DNA from: JAFGTX01 sp942492225
GTDB lineage: Bacteria > Bacillota > Clostridia > Peptostreptococcales > Acidaminobacteraceae
NCBI GenBank assembly: GCA_942492225.1
Contig: CALODS010000028.1
Span: 1 to 51,558, forward strand
Direction: 5' to 3'
DNA: 51,558 bases
Each line of letters opens with the position of its first letter. Position 1 is the stretch's first letter. A program made the position numbers and the translations under genes. Positions 28,018 through 37,434 of the stretch are shown here, one piece after another. The notes beneath the pieces are model-generated. The model did no database searches. It worked only from the letters and a program-made list of their open reading frames with translations, and had not been told where the DNA came from.

Positions 28018-28851
28018 CTACTCTGTTTTTTCTAACTCTAATCCTAGTTTTCTTAGTTGCTCCATATTGATCCAATCATTATGATATGCAATCTCCTCTA
28101 AACAGCCTACATATAATCCAGTTCTTTTTTGAATTGTCCTAACAAAATCAGATGCATCTGCTAATCCATCATAAGATCCTGTATCTAGCCAAGCAAATCC
28201 CCTACCTAAAACTTCTACTTTTAAGTTATTGCTTTCTAAATATATCTTATTTAAATCAGTTATTTCTAATTCGCCTCTCGCAGATGGTTTTAGTCCCTTT
28301 GCTTTTTCAACAACATCATTTCCATAGAAATATAATCCCGGGACAGCATAATTAGATTTTGGATTTTTTGGTTTTTCTTCCAAAGAAACAACCATGGCAT
28401 TGTCATCGAATTCAACTACACCAAATTCGCTTGGATCGTTTACATAATAGCCAAATACAACTGCACCATCTGAAACTTTTGAAGCATTCTCCAATCTAGG
28501 AGAAAACCCTTGACCATAAAACACGTTGTCACCCAAAATCAAGCATACATCATCATTCCCAATGAACTCTTCACCAACTATGAAGGCATCAGCCAGTCCT
28601 CTTGGGCTATCTTGTACTTTGTATTCTATGCTTAATCCAAGATGTGAACCATCACCTAAAAGAGCTTTATACATATCAATATATTCATTGTTAGAAATAA
28701 TTAAAATTTCTCTGATTTGAGCCAGCATTAACACAGATAATGGATAGTAAATCATCGGCTTATCATAAATAGGAAGCAGTTGCTTACTAATGCCTCTCGT
28801 AATGGGATGTAGCCTTGATCCGCTACCTCCAGCTAAAATAATACCTTTCAT
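28018..28851 (-). CDS. rfbA: Glucose-1-phosphate thymidylyltransferase
   Basis: 277 residues, slightly shorter than the usual ~290. The nucleotide-binding signature GGSGSRLHPITRGISKQLLP starts at residue 8, followed by YDKPMIYYPLSVLM. Later motifs are ILGDNVFYG, EEKPKNPKSNYAVPGLYFY and GFAWLDTGSYDGL, all typical of RfbA/RmlA. It makes dTDP-glucose from dTTP and glucose-1-phosphate. It follows the CMP-sugar synthetase by 11 bases with a good AAGGAG ribosome site and precedes rfbB. Confidence 0.95.
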   Translation of the reverse strand: MKGIILAGGSGSRLHPITRGISKQLLPIYDKPMIYYPLSVLMLAQIREILIISNNEYIDMYKALLGDGSHLGLSIEYKVQDSPRGLADAFIVGEEFIGNDDVCLILGDNVFYGQGFSPRLENASKVSDGAVVFGYYVNDPSEFGVVEFDDNAMVVSLEEKPKNPKSNYAVPGLYFYGNDVVEKAKGLKPSARGELEITDLNKIYLESNNLKVEVLGRGFAWLDTGSYDGLADASDFVRTIQKRTGLYVGCLEEIAYHNDWINMEQLRKLGLELEKTE

Positions 28852-28862
28852 ATCTTATCTCC

Positions 28863-30044
28863 TTATTCCTTCGAAAAATTTAATATAATCTCAGCTACTT
28901 CTCTAACGGTACCACGTCCACCCTTAGCAGTTGTAACATAGTCAGCAATAGACTTAACTGATTTCATACCATCTGCAACAGAACAGCCAAACCCCACTTG
29001 TTCAATTACCTCTAAGTCATTAATATCATCACCAATATAAGCAATTTCATTCTTTTGAAGATTGAATTCCGTACAAATTTTTTCGATAATTTCAATTTTA
29101 TTTTTTATGCCCAAATAAACAAAATCCAATTTCATTTTATTTGCACGACGTTTTACAAGATTAATATCCTCTCCAGTTATAATACCAGTGATAAAACCAG
29201 CTTCTTTTAGTAATTTAAAAGCCATACCGTCTTTTGTATTAAATTTTTTTAACTCATCGCCATTTTCAGAATAATACATCCCGCCATCAGTTAGGACACC
29301 GTCGTTATCAGATATAACGCACTTAATCCTTCTAAGCTTTTCATCAAAATTATTATATGAGTCTTCTCTTTGTCCCAAAAGTTTTTCAACAATTTCCCAA
29401 TCTGAAATTTCATCAATTTCAAAATAAGTCTTATCATCCATTTCGACTGCACCAATACGTCCAGATAATCTACACTTGGAATCAAGTAACATTTTTCGAG
29501 TCGTTATATAAAAAGCTCCATTTTCAACCAAAAATCCATCAAATTCCTGACGTCTAGGTCTTTCATTATAATCGTAATTAACTGGCTTATATCCATCTAC
29601 ATCGTCTTCCCAAATAAATCTCTTTTGCCTTACAACTGAGAGAACACTATCAATATTAGGGTTCTCAAATTCACGAAAACCTTTTTCTAAATCAGTAGAT
29701 GTCAGTAATGGAGATGTTGCTTGCACCAGAAGAAGATTATTAAACTCAAATTTTTGTGCAAACTCAAGCATAACCGATTCTGTCGAAGCAGAATCAGTTG
29801 AAACTTCTTGAGTTCTTGAAACTATTGTTAGCTTGTCAGAATTATACTGACTAACGATATTTCTAATATCCTGGCTATCTGTAGATACAACTATTTTATC
29901 TATCTCAGCACACATATTTACAGCATCAAGTACCCAATAAACCAGTGGTCTTCCATTGATACATTTTATATTCTTTAATGGTATCGATTTACTTCCACCT
30001 CTAATAGGTATTAGTGCAACATTGTTACCAATAATTTCACACAC
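28863..30044 (-). CDS. CMP-nonulosonate cytidylyltransferase fused to KdsC-like HAD phosphatase
   Basis: 393 residues, GTG start at 30044 with AGGGAG upstream, 2 bases after the preceding stop. Residues 1-225 are a NeuA/PseF/LegF-type cytidylyltransferase: ALIPIRGGSKSIPLKNI, where R15 and K19 lie in the CTP loop, then LLLVQATSPLLTSTDLEKG and FLVENGAFYITT. Residues 238-393 are a HAD phosphatase of KdsC type with SDNDGVLTDG (D246 and D248), GIITGED and GDDIND (338-343). The same two-domain layout occurs in animal CMP-sialate synthetase. It activates the nonulosonate made by the preceding synthase; the HAD domain may dephosphorylate it first. Confidence 0.88.
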   Translation of the reverse strand: MCEIIGNNVALIPIRGGSKSIPLKNIKCINGRPLVYWVLDAVNMCAEIDKIVVSTDSQDIRNIVSQYNSDKLTIVSRTQEVSTDSASTESVMLEFAQKFEFNNLLLVQATSPLLTSTDLEKGFREFENPNIDSVLSVVRQKRFIWEDDVDGYKPVNYDYNERPRRQEFDGFLVENGAFYITTRKMLLDSKCRLSGRIGAVEMDDKTYFEIDEISDWEIVEKLLGQREDSYNNFDEKLRRIKCVISDNDGVLTDGGMYYSENGDELKKFNTKDGMAFKLLKEAGFITGIITGEDINLVKRRANKMKLDFVYLGIKNKIEIIEKICTEFNLQKNEIAYIGDDINDLEVIEQVGFGCSVADGMKSVKSIADYVTTAKGGRGTVREVAEIILNFSKE

Positions 30045-30046
30045 AA

Positions 30047-30922
30047 TTAACGCTCCCTATACTTAAGTTTTTTTCTTTGTACCATTTCAATATCAAGTAT
30101 TTCTTTTTCTTTATACGTTAACGCTAAATAAGTAGCTTCTAGGTCTCTTTTTAACCTTCTAGCACCATCTGGCTCTAATGATGCTGCATGGTCTGTTCCT
30201 TTCCATGTTCTATCCAATGTATAATGTCTTTCGATTACAGAAGCTCCAAAAGCATATGCTGCAATATCCACAGCAATACCTAAGTGATGTCCTGAAAAAC
30301 CGATTTTCTTAACTCTATCAGAATATCTTTCATTTAATCTATTTATTTCTAAAAGTGAAATATCTTCAAATGGAACAGGGTATCCAGAAGTACAACAATA
30401 AATTACTAAATCTTTGTTCTTTCCTTCTTTTTCAAAAAGTTTTACAATAGCTTCCTCTTCTTCGTGGTTTGTCATACCAAACGATAAATGCACTTCACCA
30501 TTATAATTCTGACATAACCAAGTCAACATCTCATAATGATTATTACATGCTGAAGGAATTTTAATAAACTCTGGGTTAAGTGATGTAATTTCCTTTGCTG
30601 AAGTTAAATCCCAAACAGAAGTACTATACTTAATCCCAAACTCATCACAGCAATTTTTAAGCTGTTTATGCTGCTCAACATCAAACTCTAAAAACTCACG
30701 ATGTTCACCATATGTGTCACCATACGAATTTGCAGGATTAGGATGTGCTGCATTATATTGCTCCTCAGTTAATAACTCCTTATTATTTCTCTTTTGGAAT
30801 TTGATTACGTCTGCTTTACAAAATATAGCTGCCATCTTAATCAATTCCTTAGCGATTTCCATATCACCTTTGTGATTACAACCCGCTTCTACAATTAGAA
30901 TAGGCTTTTCTACTTTTCTCAT
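30047..30922 (-). CDS. Nonulosonate (sialic/pseudaminic-type) synthase lacking SAF domain
   Basis: 291 residues from ATG 30922, preferred over the ATG at 30946 because AGAGAGG lies 8 bases before it. The NeuB TIM barrel is complete: IVEAGCNHKGDMEIAKELI, IKFQKRNNKELLTEEQY, TYGEHREFLEFD, STSVWDL, IKIPSACNNHYEML, GFSGHHLGIAVDIAAYAFG and IERHYTLDRTWKGTDHAASL. It condenses phosphoenolpyruvate with a modified hexose. Usual NeuB proteins carry a ~60-residue SAF (antifreeze-like) domain after the phrase QRKKLKYRER; this one stops there. The TYGEHR and RTWKG phrases resemble the 9-phosphate synthases of animals. The stop leads straight into the CMP-transferase gene. Confidence 0.88.
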   Translation of the reverse strand: MRKVEKPILIVEAGCNHKGDMEIAKELIKMAAIFCKADVIKFQKRNNKELLTEEQYNAAHPNPANSYGDTYGEHREFLEFDVEQHKQLKNCCDEFGIKYSTSVWDLTSAKEITSLNPEFIKIPSACNNHYEMLTWLCQNYNGEVHLSFGMTNHEEEEAIVKLFEKEGKNKDLVIYCCTSGYPVPFEDISLLEINRLNERYSDRVKKIGFSGHHLGIAVDIAAYAFGASVIERHYTLDRTWKGTDHAASLEPDGARRLKRDLEATYLALTYKEKEILDIEMVQRKKLKYRER

Positions 30923-30942
30923 AAATTTTACCTCTCTTTTTA

Positions 30943-32067
30943 TCATTTAATAATTTCATTTATTTTTTCAACAACATAATTAACTTCTTCATTATTCATT
31001 AATGGATAAATCGGAATACTAATTGCTCTTTCATAATAACACTCTGAGTTAACACATTCGATCCCCATATACCCATTTTTTTGATAATATGGATGTTTAT
31101 AAACAGGAACATAATGAACATTAACACCTAAACCAACATTTCTCAATTTATCAAATACTTCTTTTCTATTATGATTTTTTAACTGTAACACATACAAATG
31201 GTAACTATTCTTTGAATCATTCATTTCTTTAGGCAGAATTAAGTTATGATTATTTCCAAAAGCCTCATAATAAATACTCGCAATTTCACGTCGTCTGTTC
31301 ACAAAACGATCAATCTTCTTAAGTTGACTTAATCCAAGGGCGCATTGAATATCACTAATACGGTAATTATAACCCAGCTCCAACTGCTCGTAATACCATT
31401 GCCCATCTGATTTTGACATAAGTCCAGAATCACGTGTTATTCCATGAGTTCTGAATAATTTCAATTTATTATAAAGTTCTTCATCATTGGTTGTTACCAT
31501 TCCACCTTCACCTGTGGTAATATGCTTTACAGGATGAAAACTAAAGACTGTCATATCAGAGATTGAACCAATTTTTTGTCCTTTGTATTCTGCTCCAAGA
31601 GCATGAGATGCATCTTCAATTACAATCAAATCATTCTTTCTTGCAATTCGAGTAATTTCACCCATTTCACATGGATTACCCGTCATATGAACTGGTATAA
31701 TTGCCTTAGTTTTTTTTGTTATTTTTTGTTCTATATCTTTTGTATCAATATTTAATGTTTCTAAATCAATATCTGAAAATATAGGTTCACCACCACAATA
31801 CAATACTGAATTCGAACTAGCTGCAAAAGTAATTGAACTCGTAATCACTTGATCACCTTGAGAAATACCAGCAGCCAAACATGAAATATGAAGTGCTGCC
31901 GTTCCACTATTTACAGCTACAGCGTACTTAGAACCAACATATTTCGCAAACTCCTTTTCAAAAGTTTCAACCATTGGGCCCGTCGTTAAAAAATCTGACT
32001 TTAGTACCTCACACACCGCATTTATATCATCTTCTTCAATTAATTGCTTGCCATATGGAATAAACAT
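30943..32067 (-). CDS. pseC: PseC-like UDP-amino-sugar aminotransferase
   Basis: 374 residues, DegT/DnrJ/EryC1 family. It begins IPYGKQLIEEDDINAV and has VNSGTAALHISCLA near 52. The PLP lysine is expected at K181 in FSFHPVKHITTGEGGM, with IEDASHALGAEYKG (D152) for the cofactor nitrogen. The stretch LELGYNYRISDIQCALGLSQ is very like PseC, which aminates the 4-keto sugar made by PseB to give UDP-4-amino-4,6-dideoxy-N-acetyl-altrosamine. No PseB is present in the window. The stop overlaps the next gene's upstream ATG (ATGA). GGAGG lies 5 bases before the start. Other NDP-4-keto sugars are possible substrates. Confidence 0.85.
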   Translation of the reverse strand: MFIPYGKQLIEEDDINAVCEVLKSDFLTTGPMVETFEKEFAKYVGSKYAVAVNSGTAALHISCLAAGISQGDQVITSSITFAASSNSVLYCGGEPIFSDIDLETLNIDTKDIEQKITKKTKAIIPVHMTGNPCEMGEITRIARKNDLIVIEDASHALGAEYKGQKIGSISDMTVFSFHPVKHITTGEGGMVTTNDEELYNKLKLFRTHGITRDSGLMSKSDGQWYYEQLELGYNYRISDIQCALGLSQLKKIDRFVNRRREIASIYYEAFGNNHNLILPKEMNDSKNSYHLYVLQLKNHNRKEVFDKLRNVGLGVNVHYVPVYKHPYYQKNGYMGIECVNSECYYERAISIPIYPLMNNEEVNYVVEKINEIIK

Positions 32068-32069
32068 TA

Positions 32070-32759
32070 TTACCTCCTATCCACTCTTCTAATCAATTCA
32101 AATGCTTCAGCATACGTAGTGCCAATTGTAATTCCCCAGTTTTCTGCAATTGTTTTTAATGCTCTTATAGACCGAGGATGAGGAAAATCTCTTATCTCTG
32201 ATGTATAACATTTCATTGCATCTAGTTTGCTTTCAATAGTTTCTGTTACATCACAAAAATAGTTAGGTCTAAAAGCTGAGTCGCCATATTTATAATTCCA
32301 TTCCGTTGAAGATGGTGTATGGAAGCAATAAATTTCGCTTGGGTAATCATTTCCAATAGGTCTACAAGCAGTCATAACTGCGTCAAATGTAATTCTATGA
32401 TCAATATTCAAATCGCCATAATGATGTGTAAAAATGATATCTGGCTTATATTCATCAACTATTTTAGTAATTTTTTTGATTACATCTAGTAAATCACAGC
32501 TATCAAATCTATTATCAGGTAAATTACAGAAGATCACATCTTCATAGCCTACAAATTTAGCAGCATTTAGCGCCTGTGATTTCAAATCATCCAAATGCTC
32601 ATCTTCTGTATCATTTCTATTATCTTCTCTAGAAGTTAACCCTTCACCCAAAATCACACAACTAGCAGTATCACCTTTCTGAGTCATTTTCTTTATTGTT
32701 GAGCCTAAACCTAATATTTCATCATCAGGATGAGCAACAATAGCTAATACCTTCTTCAT
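32070..32759 (-). CDS. PIG-L family N-deacetylase
   Basis: 229 residues from ATG 32759, preferred over the ATG at 32816, which would overlap the previous gene, because AGAGAGGA lies 8 bases upstream. The zinc/catalytic motif AHPDDEILGLGS is near the N-terminus, followed by TREDN-like text (TSREDNRNDTEDEHLDDL), then THHYGDLNIDHRITFDAV, which provides the third metal ligand histidine. PIG-L enzymes remove N-acetyl groups from sugars. Its place directly after the formyltransferase and before the aminotransferase and synthase suggests it exposes an amino group that is then re-acylated. Substrate unproven. Confidence 0.85.
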   Translation of the reverse strand: MKKVLAIVAHPDDEILGLGSTIKKMTQKGDTASCVILGEGLTSREDNRNDTEDEHLDDLKSQALNAAKFVGYEDVIFCNLPDNRFDSCDLLDVIKKITKIVDEYKPDIIFTHHYGDLNIDHRITFDAVMTACRPIGNDYPSEIYCFHTPSSTEWNYKYGDSAFRPNYFCDVTETIESKLDAMKCYTSEIRDFPHPRSIRALKTIAENWGITIGTTYAEAFELIRRVDRR

Positions 32760-32760
32760 C

Positions 32761-33465
32761 TTAGATATCCTCTCTTTCTCTTTCCGAATCAATTGTAACG
32801 ATTTCAACATCCGCAATTATTTTACCACTCGTTAGTTTTGGCCTAGAAAAATTCAATCTATATCCTCCATACTCAATATACGCTTTAGGATAACCATCTG
32901 CATCAAGCATTCTAATATGGTCAAACATTTTATTCAAGTCATATCCAGGTAACAATTCACTTTCTGATTCCTTGCGTCTACTAAAAAAAGTACTTTCACC
33001 AAACTGAGGAACTGGTTCTATATTTTCATTTATAATCTCTGGTATCATTTCATTAAATATAACATTAGATGCCCTAATAAATATCTCCTCAGCACCACCA
33101 TGCAAACTCAAACTCTTTTTCAAATAAACATCACCCGTGTCTAAGCCTTCTTCAACTTCAATAGCAGAAATTTTTGTGTCATAATTACCTCTTTGAATTT
33201 GATTTTGTAGTGGGCTTCCACCCCTACCTTGTGGCAAATCAGTCATATGAAAAACAATACATTTATTTTTACTATAAATCTCTTCAGGTATAATCCACGA
33301 CCAATGAGGAAAAAATATATAATCTGGATTTAGCGTTTTGATAAACTCGCTTGATAAGTCCGATTTAGCAGTAATAATTCTAACATCAATGTCATTATGA
33401 CGTTCCTTAAATGAAAATGCATTATCAATATTCCACTTTTTTACTGTTGCAATAACAATTCTCAT
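32761..33465 (-). CDS. Formyltransferase-like protein of the nonulosonate cassette
   Basis: 234 residues from ATG 33465 (GGAGG 5 bases upstream; a TTG at 33477 would overlap that site). The formyltransferase core is recognisable: IVFHMTDLPQGRGGSPLQNQ (His73) and EVEEGLDTGDVYLKK (Asp109). The phrase FHMTDLP-GRGGSPLQN is one I associate with formyltransferase-like genes in nonulosonic-acid clusters. The residue aligned with the catalytic Asn of classical formyltransferases is not Asn. It is short, with no FMT C-terminal domain. It probably N-formylates an amino sugar in the nonulosonate route. Its stop is one base before the PIG-L start. Confidence 0.78.
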   Translation of the reverse strand: MRIVIATVKKWNIDNAFSFKERHNDIDVRIITAKSDLSSEFIKTLNPDYIFFPHWSWIIPEEIYSKNKCIVFHMTDLPQGRGGSPLQNQIQRGNYDTKISAIEVEEGLDTGDVYLKKSLSLHGGAEEIFIRASNVIFNEMIPEIINENIEPVPQFGESTFFSRRKESESELLPGYDLNKMFDHIRMLDADGYPKAYIEYGGYRLNFSRPKLTSGKIIADVEIVTIDSEREREDI

Positions 33466-33481
33466 CCTAGCCTCCAAATAC

Positions 33482-33943
33482 CTACTCTAATATCTTTCTG
33501 AATATATAATAATTGTCTTGACTTTCTTCAGTTAATCTAAAACCATTACAAATAAACACCTTATTAGATTTACTATTTACTTTTTTAACCTGAGCTTCTA
33601 ACACTTTGATATCGCTATTATTCTCATTCAAATATACTATCAATAATTCAATGATTTTTTTCCCGTATCCCTTGCCTCGAAACTTCTTATCTACACTATA
33701 ATCAATTTCAGCAGAATTTTCACTACATATAATCCTAACTTGTCCAATATTATCTACTCCATTAGATAATATGAATATATATATATTTGGCGATAAAAGG
33801 GAGCGTTTATACCATTCCAAATGATCTTTATATTCTATCATTTCCGTTCTAAAAGAATTTCTTCTAACTTCAGTTTCGTTTACCCAATCAAATAGAATTT
33901 CAACATCTTCAATTTTTGCACGACGTAAAAATATGTTTTCCAT
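33482..33943 (-). CDS. GNAT acetyltransferase, PseH-like
   Basis: 153 residues. The start FLRRAKIEDVEILFDWVNE and the phrase EVRRNSFRTEMIEYKDHLEWY match the GNAT proteins found in pseudaminic and legionaminic acid clusters (PseH/LegH, sometimes fused to PseG). The acetyl-CoA loop is FRGKGYGKKIIELL near residue 88. It should acetylate the 4-amino group made by the PseC-like enzyme. GGAG lies 6 bases before the ATG. It is followed in close order by formyltransferase, deacetylase and PseC-like genes. No PseG nucleotidase/hydrolase gene is seen. Confidence 0.82.
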   Translation of the reverse strand: MENIFLRRAKIEDVEILFDWVNETEVRRNSFRTEMIEYKDHLEWYKRSLLSPNIYIFILSNGVDNIGQVRIICSENSAEIDYSVDKKFRGKGYGKKIIELLIVYLNENNSDIKVLEAQVKKVNSKSNKVFICNGFRLTEESQDNYYIFRKILE

Positions 33944-33958
33944 AATAACTCCTCAGCA

Positions 33959-35491
33959 CTAACGTTTTATCAGTACGCCTATTTTTTTTATTCCATTAAA
34001 AAACATCTTCATAAAAAATTGAAGTTCCATAGATTTATAATTAAATATTATAAAAATGAGATTAGGAATAATTAAACATCCCATTACTCTAATAGAAAAT
34101 CCAATCATAGTATCCGGCATTGAACTTATTGATAAGAAAGTTAATACAGCACCAACAAACATAAGCATTGTATAATAGATATAACGCTTATAATACTCAA
34201 TTAATTTCTCATCAAATATTAATTTATAAACAATATATGTCTCATACCAACTCGTTGCCAAATTGCTCGCAATTGTTCCAAAAAAAACACCAGCAATACC
34301 AAATCTCATTGCACAGTATATTGATATCACTAAATTAAGAACGATTTCAACAAGTGGACGATAACGATCATTCCAAAATACTCCTGTTGCATCTTTAAAG
34401 GTAATTGACGTTTTACGCATTCCTTCTAAGTAAAAACTTATTACAATAGCTAAAACAGCTGAGATATCCAAATGATATCCATCACCTAACCATATGTTTA
34501 TAAAGGGATTTAACAAACACAATAAGGAAATTGCAGAAAATCCGTATAGCCATGAATTTGCAAAAAATAATTTGTTGAAAATGTCCTTTTTCTTTTTTCG
34601 ATCACCTTTGATATTTAAATTACCAACACTGGCTAATATTGAATTGAACAACTGATTATAAACTGCTCGAAGTGCATTTATAATCAATAAATAATTCGCA
34701 TATACTCCTACTACAGAAAGTCCAAAAAACTTTGCTATTAGTATATTATCTGTTGAGTTTACAACAGCACCACCAAGTTTATGAATAAGCATTGCTGAAA
34801 TGTTTTTCTTGATTTTGCATATTTCAATTGTTGTAAGTTTATTTATATTTTTGTCTAATAAATATGGATATATTTTTTCTACATGCTTAGCTAATGTATA
34901 ATTCTCTAAAAACGTAAAAAGTACCTGTGCAACTAAAAATAGAATATAACTCTTAGTAGCAAATAAAATAAAGATTTGAACACCTTGAAGCAATATATAA
35001 AAACTATATCTGTATATAGATGCAATATATTTTTTTTGATCGCAAATAATTAAACTTCTTTTATATGAGAAAAAATATGATCCTCCAGTATTTAATACAA
35101 ATAGATAAAAAATAAAGTTCAAATACTTTATTTCTGGAACATTCCCAATAAAAAATCTATAAAATGGAATGCACATTAAACCCAATACTAAAATAGCCAT
35201 TCCAATAGCAATATACGCCTTTTTAAACACGTTCATTAAAGATTTAACTTTTTCAATATTATTATCTGCCAAAGGTTTATACAAACTATAAGACATCGCA
35301 GGACCTACGCCTAACTCAACCAATGATATAACAGTTAGTATATTGGTAAATAAACTTGTTAATCCCAAATACTCTTTTGTTAGTATATTTAAGAAAACGC
35401 CTCTACTAATTAATGATACTAATATTCCTATAAACTGACCACTTAACGAAAAATAAATATTTCGTGTTGTAGATTTAGTTCTTCCTTCCAT
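33959..35491 (-). CDS. Wzx-type polysaccharide flippase
   Basis: 510 residues with about 12-14 membrane segments and the polysaccharide-export (MATE/MVF-like) start: a short polar N-terminus, then NIYFSLSGQFIGILVSLISR, then FLNILTKEYLGLTSLFTN and VVGVYANYLLIINALRAV. It should flip the lipid-linked repeat unit across the membrane. It is the first gene of the cluster visible in the transcribed direction; its own promoter is not seen because the sequence folds back at about 35.5 kb. AGAGGTGA precedes the ATG. The real upstream neighbours are therefore missing from the window. Confidence 0.88.
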   Translation of the reverse strand: MEGRTKSTTRNIYFSLSGQFIGILVSLISRGVFLNILTKEYLGLTSLFTNILTVISLVELGVGPAMSYSLYKPLADNNIEKVKSLMNVFKKAYIAIGMAILVLGLMCIPFYRFFIGNVPEIKYLNFIFYLFVLNTGGSYFFSYKRSLIICDQKKYIASIYRYSFYILLQGVQIFILFATKSYILFLVAQVLFTFLENYTLAKHVEKIYPYLLDKNINKLTTIEICKIKKNISAMLIHKLGGAVVNSTDNILIAKFFGLSVVGVYANYLLIINALRAVYNQLFNSILASVGNLNIKGDRKKKKDIFNKLFFANSWLYGFSAISLLCLLNPFINIWLGDGYHLDISAVLAIVISFYLEGMRKTSITFKDATGVFWNDRYRPLVEIVLNLVISIYCAMRFGIAGVFFGTIASNLATSWYETYIVYKLIFDEKLIEYYKRYIYYTMLMFVGAVLTFLSISSMPDTMIGFSIRVMGCLIIPNLIFIIFNYKSMELQFFMKMFFNGIKKIGVLIKR

Positions 35492-35504
35492 ATATCACCT
35501 CTAT

Positions 35505-36969
35505 AGAATATCCTCTGAGAATTGTCCCGGAATTAATCTATCCAAATTATTTGCGACAACAATTAAACAATAAAATAAAGGCATTGTAAAATAAACTTCA
35601 ACTAAAGAGTATTTGAGTTAACAAGTTTATTTACCAATATATAACTGTTATATCATTGGTTGGTGGAAACGTAGGTCCTGCGATAATAATATAGTTTGTA
35701 TTGGTAGATAATAATATTGGAAAATTCAAATCTTTGTGGGCTTGTGTTTTACTTATTGGAATGAAGCTATTTTAGTATTGGGTTTAATGTGCATTCCCAC
35801 ATAGATTTTTATTGGGAATGTTCCGGTAAGTCGTGAACTTTTGCACCATCTACTTTGTATTAAGCCTACTGTAGTCTCATATAAAAGAAGTTTGAATTAT
35901 TTGCGATCAAAAAATATATTGCATCTATATACAGATATAATTTTTATATATTGCTTCAAGGTGTTCAAATCTTTATTTTATTTGCTACTAGAAGTTATAT
36001 TCTATTTTTAGTTGCACAGTACTTTAGAGAATTATACATTAGCTAAACATGTAATAAAAAATATGTCCATATTTATTAGACAAAAAAATATAAATAGAGA
36101 ATTGAAATATGCAAAATCAAGAAAAACATTTCAGCAATGCTTATTCACTAAACTTGGTAATTGTAAACTCAACAGATAATACCTGCTAATAGCAAAGTTT
36201 TGGGCTTTTCTGTAAGTAGAATTATATGCGGAAATTATTTATTGATTATAAATGCACTTCAGCAATTTATAATCAGTTGTTCGAATTCAATATTAGCCAG
36301 TATGATAATTTAAATATCAAGGTGATCGAAAAGAAAAAGGACATTTTCAACAAATTATTTTTGCAGATTTACTTGAAGCTTGCAGATTTTCTGCAATTTC
36401 TACATTGTGTTTGTTAAATCCGCCCATAAACATATGGATTAGGTGATGGATATCATTTGAATAATATTTTTTGTTTTAGTTATTGTAATAAATTTTTACT
36501 TAGAGGGAATGCGTAAAACGTCAATTACCTTTAAAAATTCTGACAGAAATATTTTGGAATTGATAGTTATCGTCCCCTTGTTGAAATCGTTCTTAATTTA
36601 GTATTCTCAAATATACTGTGCAATGAGAAAGGGTATTGCTGGTGTTTTTGGAACAAGTGCAATACCAACTTACCAACGAGTAATTTTATGGTACATATAT
36701 TGTTTATAAATTAATATTTGATGAAAAATTAATTGAGTATTATAAGCGTTATATCTATTATACAATGCTTATATTTTGTTGGTGCTGTATTTAACTTTCT
36801 TATCAATAAGTTTCGTGACGAAATTTACTATGATTGGATTTTCTATTAGAATATTAGGAACTTTGAGTATTTCTAACCTCATTTTTATAATATTTAATTA
36901 TAAATCTATGGAACTTCAATTTTTTATGAAGATGTTTTTAATGGAATAAAAAAATAGGCGAACGATTAG
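35505..36969 (+). pseudogene. Mirror copy of the Wzx flippase gene
   Basis: Noisy copy of 35491-33959. Readable pieces include the stretch near 35935-36050 that repeats the middle of the flippase gene. Many indels; not a real gene. Confidence 0.8.
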
Positions 36970-36985
36970 TAAACTGAAAATTATT

Positions 36986-37415
36986 ATGAAAACATATTTT
37001 TTACGTCGTGCAAAAATTGAGATGTTGAAATTCTATTTGATTGGGTAAACGAACTGAGATTAGAGAAATTCTTTTGGAACGGAAATGATGGGAATATGAG
37101 ATCATTTGGAATAGTATGTTGCTCCTTTTATGTAGATATATATATTCATATTGATATTAGATTAGATAATATTGGACAAGTTAGGATGAAATTCTGCTGA
37201 AATTGTAGATAAGAAATTTCGGTAGGGGTACGGGAAAAAATCGTGGAAGTATTAGATGAAATTATATTTGAATGAGAATAATAGACTATCAAGTGATTAG
37301 AAAGCTCAGGTGCAAAAAGTAAATAGTAAATCTAATAAGGTGTTGAACATTTGTAATGAAGTTAACTGAAGAAGAAATCAAGACAATTATTATATTCAGA
37401 AAGATATTAGAGTAG
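36986..37415 (+). pseudogene. Mirror copy of the PseH-like GNAT gene
   Basis: Noisy copy of 33943-33482; ATGAAAACATATTT at 36986 echoes the parent start ATGGAAAACATATTT. Confidence 0.8.
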
Positions 37416-37434
37416 GTATTTGGAGAATTTTAGG

